Assembly (NCBI GenBank): GCA_933228895.1
Contig: OW121854.1
Span: 11,225,131 to 11,289,130, forward strand
Direction of reading: 5' to 3'
Length of the DNA stretch: 64,000 nucleotides
Source of the DNA: Platycnemis pennipes
Taxonomy: Eukaryota; Arthropoda; Insecta; Odonata; Platycnemididae
The notes below the pieces were generated by a model that made no database searches, was not told the DNA's origin, and saw only the letters and a program-made list of their open reading frames with translations. Shown here one piece after another: positions 26,301-38,300 of the stretch. Position 1 is the first letter of the stretch; every line of letters begins with the position of its first letter. A program made the position numbers and the translations under genes.

Positions 26301-29300
26301 GTCGTAGTTTGGTTGAATAGACTTTAGTTTGACTGTAATAAATTAATTAAAATTCATTATTTTCAGCTCGCTAATCATAACCTTAAGGCAACGCGCACTT
26401 TCAACGATCCCACTTGGCCTAGTGGTTACGATCGCCGGCTCCAGTGTCGGAGGTTGTAAGACCCAGTCGTGATGTCGGAAGTTTTTTTTTCGTCTCAATT
26501 TCATTAATTTTCATTTTTTCTATTATTTTCAAAGATGGAACTTCTATTTTTGGCGCGCCTAGTGGCAACATGTTAAAATTGGAAATCAACGTCCTTGATG
26601 CAGTGTTATTGCTTAAAATTATTACGGGAGTAAACATACTCTTTTCTGTAGAAGAAAAGCTTCAATTCAATTGTGAGCATATCAATCTATTAGAATACAG
26701 CAATTTTATTTGTTGCTTTAATTATTAGTGCACAAACAGCCTTTCACATTAATTAATATCAATTTTGATTGAAAAGAAACTTGTATAAATATTTAGGAGA
26801 AGTTTATCGTGACTAACATACTGGTGAATACATAATTATCATCTTTATTAACGGGAGGAAAAGTACCTATGTGTGCTAGATTAACTATCCAAGAATAACT
26901 CAAAAGATTGCATGATCTTAATGCCTAGCATACACATTGTATAGCCTTTATAACAAATACCTATAATGTATAATAGCACCAAAGGACATAATGATAAACT
27001 GGTTATAATTAGGGATATTCATGAGTTCCCCGGATATCAAATTACCAAACATTTATTGCATATATAGTGTAGATACAAAAAAGCGGACTTTCAGCACTTT
27101 AAAGAAGTTGGGAATTCTTTGAAAGTCACAACATTAATTCACTATTAGTTCATCATTACATTCATATGATAAGAGCAATGTGATGTATTTTTAGTAAACA
27201 TTCAATTAAACTGCCTCAATTTTCTTTTGCAATGAGATTATGATATTTAAATTAATTTCTGATAAAAGCTGCTGATAAAAGTTGCTAATATCATCTGAGG
27301 ATCAATAAGAATAAAACTAAGATATCGGTGTGCAGCAAGAGAGAAGCGGCCAAAACCCACATTAAACTAGAGAAGCAAAAACTGGAAGTAGTGAAAGAGT
27401 TCTGCTGCCTAGGAAGCCGAGTAACCAACGAACATAAATATATGGTGGAGTTGGCTAAGGAGAAGATGAAACTGCTTGAGGAGGAGGAGGAAAGAAAGAG
27501 AGTGGCGTTTGAGGTTGAGGAGAGGAGAAAAGGGGATCTCCATAGGCTTCAAATGACAATATTACAAAAGCAACTAAACTTAAAATGTAACAATTTTCAG
27601 AGATAATAATTGATTAAATTGAAACAACGTAGTTTCATTAACTACAATTACAAATACAGTACAAGCAACAAACTTGTTTTGTCCTCATATTTGTTACAAG
27701 TTTTCTTCGAAGACACTGGAACTTTTGTTTCAGAACTCCATTTCAATGATATTCCTTGTCCTTCTGTTGGCTAAATTGCACCTGGAAAATAAGTTTTTGG
27801 TTATCAAAGAGCGTTTTTGCCTTTCGAGAATTAAAACTACATTATATATATTGGAATACCACATGCATTTGAGCTGCACTCTGTTCAGTTTTCCTATCAC
27901 TCAAGAAAGTTAGCCACATATTTACTAAAAAATGATTATTATGTCGTGAGAAATTTCACTTTATCTTCTTATGGTAATTACTATAAAATTGATACATTTT
28001 TATAGGTGCATATCCAAATAATTAACCTATAATTTATAATAAAATAATGATTTTTTTTAGGTTCTGTTTAATTTTCTTTGCAATTATTTCTAATTCTCAT
28101 AGCTTATTAATGTTTAAGACTTTTGACTCTAGCCAATGCAAAATCCCACATAATTTGTAAATTACTAATTACACCAATGTATTAAATATCGGCAGTGTTC
28201 TCTCATTATACTATTAATGCAGGGTAGTTGTGAATATTTGGACATACTGTGAAATTACTACCATTGGCAGGAGAGACAAGCAGAAATGTTGCAACATAAA
28301 ATTTTCCTGCTTCACGAACAAAGTATTGCCACAGTATTGCACTCAATAAATTCACTTTCTATTAGTTAATAGAATTTAATTGTATAGGTATTTCTATTTA
28401 TTTTACCTGTCATGGGTATATAGTAAATTCATATAATGCCAAATATCCTCAATCACTCGTTAATAACTATCTTCCTACTGCATTTTTTGCATAATTTATG
28501 AATGCTGACTCATTGCCGATGCCATTACTTCCATTTGTGATATTGGCATTGGCTGTGTATGTTGTATGCAATCATATTTTTCATTCCGTACATCGACTAC
28601 AAACACAAAACCAAAGTCAATTGTGGGAAAATTATCAATATTGGCATCGGAATAGCGCTAATATATAATGTGAAACAGACAGCATAAATATATTTATACA
28701 CACCTGCAGAAAGTCTCCAGGAGCATAAAATCTTAGAGCAACTAGCAGTTGCAGCATTTCTGGAACTGGAAGACCCCTGTTTCACTGGCCCTCTTCGATG
28801 TCCACAATAGAATAAATACCATTTCAAACAGTGTCTTCAGAAAATAGGCACCGTCTGTAAAATTCGTCATCCTAATAATATTACATGGGTTCTCATTTTC
28901 CCTAATATATCGCTTCGGTACTCTCTTCATCTTCGTCCAAAAAGTCCATCAATTTCCTAAATCATGGTAAAAAACACCGACCATTACCCGTCTAAAATTA
29001 AGATCACTTCACCAAGAATCAAATTCGAGGATTTCAGAGTCAGAAAATATAAGAAAACAGGAGTGTTACAAATATGAAGCTGATCGTAATCGTCATCCAA
29101 CGCCAGGGTGCATTGGTCAAAATTGCACCGTTAAACGATCCAGCAGAACAATTTCTTACCTGTGTTAAGCGAAGCCAAGATCAAGAGCGTGTTCCAAAAG
29201 ATATGTCCACATCAAGTGAGAATGAAGTCTTGACCCGGTGGAGCACCCGTGAGAACTTTGCGAATTTAATGCGCACCCGATCCGGGACCGCCGGGAAAGC

Positions 29301-32300
29301 ACCAGACCGTACCTTACAAGAGTAATCGTCGTCAAATAATGTAAATAATATCACCAAACGCCTGAATATACAAAAACAAGTCAATAATAGCAAAGAATAA
29401 TCGCATTAGCGCTCGAGCGTTCATTCACCCAATGTGTTTTCAAGCGGTATCCCAAACAAATAACAACAATCGTATTCACCCACCAAAGTAATTAAAATGT
29501 GGTTTGCCGTTATTGTTTACAACAAATAAGTTAAAATAACTCCAAAACGTCGAAGCGTATGGAATATAAATGAATCTAAAAACGATATTCGGTGTTACGC
29601 CATCGGCCATATTGGTGCAAGTTGGTCTTATGAATACGCTAATACGTTAGTCTCGGAGTTAGTTCGGACTACGTTAGTCCCCGAGGCTATCTCCCTCGAC
29701 CGAAACTATGAATACCAACTTTTAGTTCCGTTCTAAACTACACTTAGTACGGACTAAGATAAACCTCCACAACCCAGGTTTAACGAGAAATCTATGAATA
29801 CGGCCGTTTAAGTCTTTTTCATCTGGATACTTTTTCTTTAGATCTTCAAATAATGATAATGCTTTATCCTGTACCACTTTCTGAGTGACCGAAGCATGCT
29901 GATGATTCTATCTGTTAATCCAAAGGGAAAGAAGTTGCCCCGTTTATTCGTAAATTTTGCCTCTCTTCTTGCTGATGATGATGTTCTTCATCCCGGAGCT
30001 TCATCTTCAGGGCTTCCACTGACTCACTTTTCTCACTTATTCAAAAACTGGGTGACTTTTCTCACTATTTTGAAATAATGCTCACTATTTTGTTAAATGC
30101 TCACTTTTCTGGCAAATGCGAACCTATCCCACAAGAAAATCCATCCTTTCCACGGAAATCACTCGCCTTTGCGCTTGCGCCACGAGTGGCGGACATAGTT
30201 AACTGCAATTGCGTTAGCGTAGTGGCCACTCCCTGGCTGCTGCATTGGAAGGGTGCTGGTGTCGCGGGCTAGCGTTGGTCAGGCAGGCAAGCGAGGAGAT
30301 GCTACGGACCACTGGTAGGTGTGCCGTAGCATGTTTGTGTTGTTGCGTGCCGGCTGGCTGCTGTGGGCATTTGTTTACTTTTGCTTTTTTCCTTTGCAAC
30401 CCCTGCGTAAAGGCAAACCGTGCCACAGTATGAACCAGGGGGATGGGGAATGTAGGGAAGGGGAACTGGGATGGGGAAAGTAGGGGAGGTTACTACCATA
30501 CATGGAACAGAGTTTATGCCCACGACCATCGCCACCACTCTGGTGCTGCACAACTAGATCGTCTGCTATTATGCTGCCTCAATTTTTTAACTTTACCTCC
30601 TCGCTACTTGTCTACACAAAAATGCAAGACTCGGCAATTGCATTTAGCATTGTTGGCTAATGTGCTGACGCCGGCGCAGGCCCTGTGCCTCAACTGATGC
30701 AGCATGTGGCTTGCTGACAGCCTCTGCAGTTTCTGTGCCGGTGCTCCGGCACGTGCATTAAACCTGTTGCAGCATTGTGGTTGAGTAGCAACTGCTCAAG
30801 CTGGAAGCAGCAGCACGCAGAAAGTGTGAAGAGTACCTGGTGGTTCAACAGATACTAAAGGAAGACAAGCTGAAGAGATTACAAGAAGAGGAGAACGCTC
30901 GCCTGGAGAGTGAGAGGCAAGAGGCTGCCCAGTTACAGGAACGACAGGTGTTGGGCAAGCTACAGGATGACCTGCATGTGACAAGTAAGAAGGAGATTGA
31001 GGAGCGCAAGGCCCTTGATCAACTAGTCAACAAGGCAAAAAAGAAACTGGAGGAGGCTATTGCCAGCAAAGATATGACAAAAGTCAAGATTGCCCAAGGT
31101 ATGTTGGAGGGTGCCCAAACACTCAGTCACAGGTGGATGACTCGCTTAAGAAAAAGGAGCCTTGACAAAAGAATGTTGAGAAGAGGACATCATCTCTACT
31201 AGAGCAGCTTTTTAAGAATCACAAAAAGCGGCGGGATGAAGATCTTGATGATCTCAAGGAGCAGGTGGACCCTGCCTAGACTAAAAGTATTATTCTTTAT
31301 TTAAATTATTATTGTTTATTTGATCTCCTAATGTATGGTACAATATGTGCCTCATTCTCATCTATTTTGTAAAGTTCATCTCTAGTCAAGATTTTTTTTT
31401 TCATTCTTCTATATTTCTCGAGTCTGAAATACATGTTTTCACTGTCCAATTCTTTGTTTTGTAATTTTTATCTCTGCTGCTACTGCTTTAAATAAGAGTT
31501 CCCATTTAAAATATTGAATAATGTAGGGGTATAGTAATTGCCAGAAGTGTAACATGGGGTAAAAATCACCAATTGGGAGCAGACACGGAGCAAGCGCCGC
31601 ACCTTCGCTGTTGGGCAATGAGGAACTATGGTCGTTGCTGCATTTCGGTAACACAACGTTTCGGTAACTCAAATGAGTTCAATGATTCACTCTAACCTAA
31701 TTGTTCATCGCGTTCTTCCTTTCTCTATTTTATCCTCAAGTGGATTCATTTCCAGAGTCAACTTTGGCGATTTATAGAAGTAGAACACCTTGAATGTTTT
31801 CTGTTCACAGGCAGCCGAACTAGTTGCTCGAGGCAAGGGGAGCACCATTTGCGTCGTTATTCAAGCACCGGGGGAGAAATGGTGTCGAGCAGCTCGTACA
31901 ATGTGGAGCTGCCGGTCACGCTGTATGGGGACGAGGGTGGGCCCTCGACGGTGATGGCAACGAGCATGGACGAGGAGCGTGTGGCGTGGGGGGGCAGGCA
32001 GAAGGACCCCTGCACGGAGAAGGAGAGCCTGATGACCCGTAGCCTTGACCCCAGTCTCCTCAGCTGCACGGATGACAGCAGTGCAGGTGACCTGAAAAAT
32101 GAGGAGGCTCAGGAAAGAGGTGACCATTTTAGACTTTTTAATTGAAAGTCACTCAAAGCAGTACACGATTACTGTCGTGGTTATAAATTTCAAAATTTAC
32201 TTATCTAAATAAACTTCTAATTTAATTTCGGCCGACCCAAATTGAATAAATAAGGACCAGTGCTACTTTGTTTTCCATGATTTGCTGACAGGATTGTATT

Positions 32301-35300
32301 CTTACTGCCAGAATTTATGCTTTTCATATCTTCATGCAGGAAATCATCTTTGGGTTAAATGATTATGGAGATTATTACAACATGATTGATTATGATGAAT
32401 TTGTGTTTTGTGATGTACTCCGTGGAAAAGTGCAGTTTTCACAATTAATAACACGTTGCTGATAAGTGTGTTCCAGTTGCTACTTCCTTTACATTGTTAT
32501 TACTCTTATTAGTGCTCTCCGAGTTAAGGTACGTTTTTACGGAGGTGAATAACTAGTGAATAGTAGGTACTCCCATTCACTCCTCTTCCTCTTTGTTGTG
32601 TGTCCTTCCTTGGCTCCTCATCATCCCTCATTCTTCTGCTCACTTTGATCCTGCCACCAACTTCCCCCGACCACCCGTTACAGATTGTTTGAAAAATTGG
32701 AGGGAGATCTAAAGTAGGTCATGAAATGTCTGTTCCTTAGTTATACCACTGCAGCATATTCGGATCCCGTTAACAGAATATGAGAATGTCATCATTTTGT
32801 AGGCTTCCGTGGGTTGATTGAAGTGGAGATGCCATTTCTCTGGGTTATACTCCACATTGGTCCATGTTTCCTCGGACAACAGTTTCGCCGGCATTGCAGT
32901 CGGCTTCTTCAGGTCAGTGAAGCATCTATGTAGTCATTTGGCTGTCTTATAGAGCTCATCTGTTGGATTCCAGTCTTCTGTGATTGTCTGTTGTGATGTC
33001 TTTCTTCCTCCCATTCAAAATGTGCTTCCACGTGTTTGTGAGAGCATAGCTTTCCTCACTGTTGAAATTGTTATTGTTTTTATTGACCTCAATGGCTTCC
33101 AGTATTAATTGGGGGAAGTATCGCTTTCATTGGGTGGTAAGCTTTGCCTCTCCAAATTCAATGTTGTGGCCCGTCCATTGCTGTGGCAGAGAGTCTCAGC
33201 TGCCTCTTTAACTCTTGCCTTCTTTGCCGGCCTCTGAACAGAGCGATACAAGACAACCAAATGACTGTTGCGACACTTTACCGACCTGGAGAAGCCGACT
33301 GTAACACTGTGGAAACAATTGTCTGAGGAAACATGTAGTGAAACCTGGAAGACCTGCATCTTCACTATGAGAACACATTATTCTGTTGATAAATAGCACT
33401 TACACAGTGAGATGGAGACTAGAGGCCTGCACACGGTCGCAAAATATGGGCATGGGTCGCCCGCCTTTGTGCTAGAGATAAAGAGAGAGGCACAACCCGA
33501 AGACATTTGATGGACTTTTCCCAAGTGTCACGAATGTGAGCCTAATGGAGAACTTGTCGAGAAGAGGCAGTCTCCCATCGGCTGGGCGGGCACCCGCCTC
33601 CAGGCCGGGCGACCGCCCTAAGGTCATCACCGCCGCGTATCTTCCTCAAGGGTCTTTGCCGTTTGCAATATTTTTCGCTCACTATTTTACCACCCCTCCC
33701 CTCAGTTTGGGTGAGGAACCCGGGCACCTGCCTAGGATGCGGGCACCTGGGATGAACGGGCACGGTCGGGTATCTACGTCACACGGGTGGGGGCGCATGG
33801 ATTTCGCGCCCGTTTGCAGGCCTCTACTGGAGACCACAATTTTCTCAAGATTGTTATAATGGGTCCATTGATTTATTATTTATTAGAAGCGGTAGCAGAT
33901 AACAAATTATATGACGATGCATCGGAATGAAGTTAGTTAGGTGATGGATGTCATGATTGGAATGAGAATACTTGGTTGTTCCACATAAAAATTTTATTTC
34001 ACAACACAACACGACCTGGGTTCAGACCCGAAGATTACGTTTTATCATCGAAACCTAGGTCGTGTTGTGTTGTGAAATAAAATTTTTATGTGGAACAACC
34101 AAGTATTCTCATTCCAATCATGAATTCAAGGTTCCATAAAGTTATGGCTGATACCATCAGATGGATGTCATGACTTGTGTTTGGATATTGAGAGATATTT
34201 AATGCTGTTTCATGTGAAATCATGGCACTTGTAGCTGAGTAATGGGAACAATTGCCCCTAGTCACAATATAATTTTCTTTCGCCCACAAGTTATTTAAAA
34301 TTTGGGAAATGTACAGTAGCAGTTAATATTTTCCATTGAGGATGACTTCTATTTCCATCAGTTGGACATAGAATCAGTGGTGAAATCATTCATGCCATGA
34401 TGAAAGATAACCTCTGTGATTCTTTCTTGGGAATTATGGTTGCTTTTGTATTTGTATCCAGGACCTGAGAAAGCATTCATGCCCCCTCTTGTAGTAAGTG
34501 AGATGGACTGCTGAGGTAGCCTTCTCCACCACTGCTCCCTTCCAGTAGCCTTCAGTCATAACTGTAGAATAGGAATGCATACATGGCCTTTTGTTGGCCG
34601 TTGGACCTGGCTGCAAAGTATTTCCACTTATGTGAGGCACAGCACCAGTCGGCACCCTCTCCTTCTCCTGCTCTCTGATTCTGTGTCCTTTGCTGGCGTA
34701 GCCAAGTGACAATCCTGCACAAGCCCTTCTTTTCATTGACAATCAGTGACTCATTTGTGACGAGGAAAAGAGAGGAGAAGTGTAACACGGAAAGCAAGTT
34801 TTAGAGCTGAGTTGAAGTAAAAAAAAATGCTTCCCATTGTATGCAGAGATTTGCCTTTTCAAATATTAATCACCATTATTTGTGTGTGGTCCATATGGCC
34901 ATCTAAGGATGTAGGATGAATATTTGGATGGTAAGGAGAACTGCATAGACATGTAAATGCTCCGAAGGAAAGTTGAATGTGATTAGAGATGTAAAAGTAC
35001 AGTTGACTCTGGTTATTACAATCAACGTTGCAACAAAGTTTCATTATTACAAAGAAAAATCATTGGTCAAAGGAGTATCCAAACATATGGTAAAAGAAAC
35101 AATTGTACAACATTTTCGATACTATGTAATTACGAACCTTAGTCCCGGGCAGGAACAAAAGAAACTTTATTATGAATTTTGGTACATAAACAACACCATT
35201 GATGCATTATAAATCATGACACTTTGCCACACATGCTGTGCACAAGAACTCGAGAACTATTATGTAAGCAATGGATACTCCGAATAAGCTATGTAGCTGG

Positions 35301-38300
35301 GTTGAAGGTACAGGACTCCCATTGGAGTATTGATATTTGGAGGGACTATAGAAGCACGAGAGGCCAAGGAGGGGTGAAAGGAAAGATGCCAAAGGTGAGG
35401 ACCTGTCTTTTCCCTGTCACACCTCCCGAGTCTCTTGTGCCTCTGATTGCTTTTTCCAAGCAGTGTGGACCTATGCGTGGGATGATCCAGAATTAATTTG
35501 AATCCAACATTTTACCACGAAGGCCTTTGTAAAGAATTGATACTGTTAGGGAATTTCTTGGCCTTATTTGTTGAGAGAAAGTGTATCAAATGTTGACATT
35601 AATGTATTCATGATTTACAGGCTCAGTGGTATCAGTGGATGTGTTTGCCATTTGTGAACCTTCCAACTATAATCCATCAAACGAAGTGAAATCCGCATGG
35701 ACTGGGAATCTGTCTGCAACATCAAGAAGCCTCTCAGGTGCCACTGATATCAAGCCTGTGTTATGCGCTTTTAAAGCTACCATGCACATTAGAAAGAATG
35801 CTCAGCTATTTGCTTTCCTCAGTGGCATTGTAATACGTATTTCCAGCTATTCACCAAAATCACATGTACTTTTGGGTGTGTCATTTTATTTCATCACACC
35901 TTGAACACACTCATGTTATCACACAGTGGTCACTGCCACGTTCATCAGTATGTGGAAGGTTAATCCTGGGAATCTCAATCATTTTTTTGGCATTGATTCT
36001 GTTTTTTTTGTGCCTGTAACCTTTGTTTGTCCTTAAATCCTTAGAAACACATGGTTGGAGTTTTCAAACTGTGTGTTCAGCCTTTCGCTTCAGGTGCAGA
36101 GCATGAAATGTACCAATGCTACCACTGTGTGCTTTTGCAACAGTGTTGGTGATACAGAAAAGGGTGCCTGTAATGGTCCTTTGCTGCAAAAAAGTTTTCG
36201 AATCATCACAAAGCTGACTTTTCATCATATGTTAGTGTAGATTATATTGGTTTGGATCTGAAGAGTGAAGTTCTCATGTGAAGTGGACCCTAAACACAAG
36301 CCTCAGAGAAACGGAGGTGCATGGCATGCAAAATGTGCAGCTTTGTTGCGAAGGCGAGGTCTGAAATTAGAGTTTAAAAATTTCACTTGGTCAGTGGGAC
36401 TGTCAATACAGTCTAGCCTGCTAATATTGTGCCTATTTTTAATGAAGTTCGGTCTTTGACGAAGTTAAGGCTATGCCCATCAAAAATTGTAGTTTTACCT
36501 TCTTAAAAATGTCACTTATAACATGGGTTTATTTTTCAGTGGTCCATTTTTAACTAACTATTTTGCATGATGGGTAATCCAATTTTCTCTATAGCACTCC
36601 TCAGTTGTTATAAATATTCCAATAACGTCGTATGCTCATCAAAACTTAAACAAAGGTCTCTAGGTGACTGTTTAAGTGCATGCATGCTTGGCTCAGAAGC
36701 TCCCCCTGTCTCCACAACTCCTGTCTCCCATCGTGTTGGTGCCATGGGTAGCTCTCACCCCCACTTACCACTCTTTACAATATCACACCTCCACCTCTTC
36801 TTTGCCTTTGGCTATCCTCGTGGAGCTGCCTTCATTCACCAATCGTCTGCTGTCGCATCAAGTAAAATTTAGCAGCCAGCAACCATGTCCCAATTTCCAA
36901 ATTCGATCTACATAATGCGTACAATGTTGGTTTCCTTAAGTCGTCTCTTTTACTCAGATCGAAATATAATACCCAGCAAAAGTGGCCAACTCACATGGGC
37001 ATTACATATATAAATTTCTTTCCAAATCAGATAATATCTTCTGTCAGAATTTTTGCCTCGTTTCTAAATTTCAACTAAACACCAAAATTATTGTCATTTT
37101 ACTATGGTTGAAATGACCATATTTTTGGATAAGGAGATTTCACGATGAAAACTGACGCTCAAGCCTCACTATGCCCCGGGTAGGAGGGGGATATACCCAG
37201 GGGTCCTCTGGCACCAGAAAAGGTACCAAATTCACTACAATGAAGCAGTTGTGCAGCTCTTTCCATCCTCGTCTTTCCGTTTGCATGATGGCTGAAATTG
37301 GCTAAGTGGAGCACCAAGCCTAACTCTTTCTAAGGCTCTTCTTGAAATATCTCAAGGCAGAAGTAAACATAATTCGATCGGAATTGTCTACAACCGAAGT
37401 ATGTGAATTTAATGGCCAAATCCAGATTGAGGACAGAAGCAGTGGAGTGGGCCCAAGAAAACCTGGATCGGGAGATAGCTGAGAGATTGGTACAGGAAGA
37501 GAGATGCCGTCTCCCACTAACTTTATCAGCTCCTTCACCGATCGCTGACATCATCATTAGAACACATGGAGTGGATCATCCTCTGCGACGCATTCAAGGA
37601 GGGTGTGTGTGAAATGGCAAATGGCCAGAAATTGCAGGTTGTCCTTAGAAAACTTCAGAAACTAGTGGGTGACCACTGCCCTCCTATGAACCCCTTCTCT
37701 GACTTGAAGTGTGACAAAGTGTTTCACGTTCCCTCCTCTGACCTGAAGTGCAAACACGTTTGAAGACCAAGAAGCAAACTTCTCTGGCACCCTCTTTGCA
37801 TCACCTGAAATGGCCCTTCTCCACAAACGTCTAAATATGCACCTCTCAATCTCCTCCTTAGATCCTTTTAAAAGTCTGGTAGTAGATTATGTAGTGGCCC
37901 TAGGCTGTGAACATTTCGGTGCCAAACATCTGCAGTGACCTCATAACCTCCCACATTCGTCAACCCAATGATGTTAAAGCAGCTAACCCCATGTGGAAAA
38001 CTGTTAGATCCCTTACAAGAAGAATAGAGACCAAAAGAATTAGTTGTCACTAAAGTTGATAAGGGGAATAGAGTTGTGATCCTTGATAAGGCAACATATT
38101 GTAGTAAATGTGCCAATTTCCTAGATGACAGTTCTTTCACTCTCCTTCCCAAGGATCCAACCCAAAGTTTCTGGAGGTATATCAAGGAGAACGTGACCAT
38201 GTGTACAGGAATTTTCAACAAAAAGGAGACATCTAATCTGATTCAAATGAACCCACTAACCCTAGACTCTTTGTGCTGCCTGAAATACTCAAAGATGGAG

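Larger units (their letters stand above)
25365..29806. mobile_element. PIF/Harbinger transposon, 4442 bp, TTT target duplication
   Basis: Terminal inverted repeats CGGCCGTATTCATAGATT at both ends, flanked by TTT (25362-25364 and 29807-29809); 3-bp duplications are the rule for PIF/Harbinger. Subterminal GTATTCATAG and TAGTC(C/T)-type repeats occur inside both ends (for example 25440, 29630-29720). It carries a HARBI1-like exon (minus strand, about 28704-28930) and a coiled-coil segment like the tail of its Myb/SANT partner protein (plus strand, 27440-27606). I do not see the DDE exons, so it is probably defective. It also contains a tRNA-like SINE near 26.4 kb and an RTE scrap at 27.3 kb. Confidence 0.85.
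23590..29990 (-). pseudogene. Tigger/TIGD1-like transposase relic, split by Harbinger element
   Basis: Minus strand, two parts: 29807-29990 and about 23590-25364. The first has QIESSACFG and [20 protein letters not shown] (second HTH). The second continues [47 protein letters not shown] (first Asp, followed by a stop), [40 protein letters not shown], then [14 protein letters not shown] (second Asp), [19 protein letters not shown] (third Asp), and an acidic C-terminal region ([16 protein letters not shown]). At least one stop and several frameshifts disable it. The 4442 bp between the parts are a PIF/Harbinger element inserted in the HTH-to-DDE linker. It differs from the Tigger copy in intron 5 (TIGD1-type rather than CENP-B/jerky-type). 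Confidence 0.85.

Noticed and set aside
26405..26480. Genuine tRNA gene
   Set aside because: The D-arm-like part is not followed by a closing T-arm and acceptor stem; the same holds for 2965, 15594, 20222 and 63992, which are SINE heads.
28597..28827. Minus-strand ORF with hydrophobic C-terminus as a membrane protein
   Set aside because: It is the intron read-through frame next to the HARBI1-like exon.
30788..31279. Coiled-coil ORF as a Cep97 exon
   Set aside because: It has an internal stop and frameshift, no matching splice sites, and exons 8 and 9 join in phase without it.
35614..35904. Extra Cep97 exon from the acceptor at 35620
   Set aside because: No suitable donor follows and exons 9 and 10 already join in phase with a sensible sequence.
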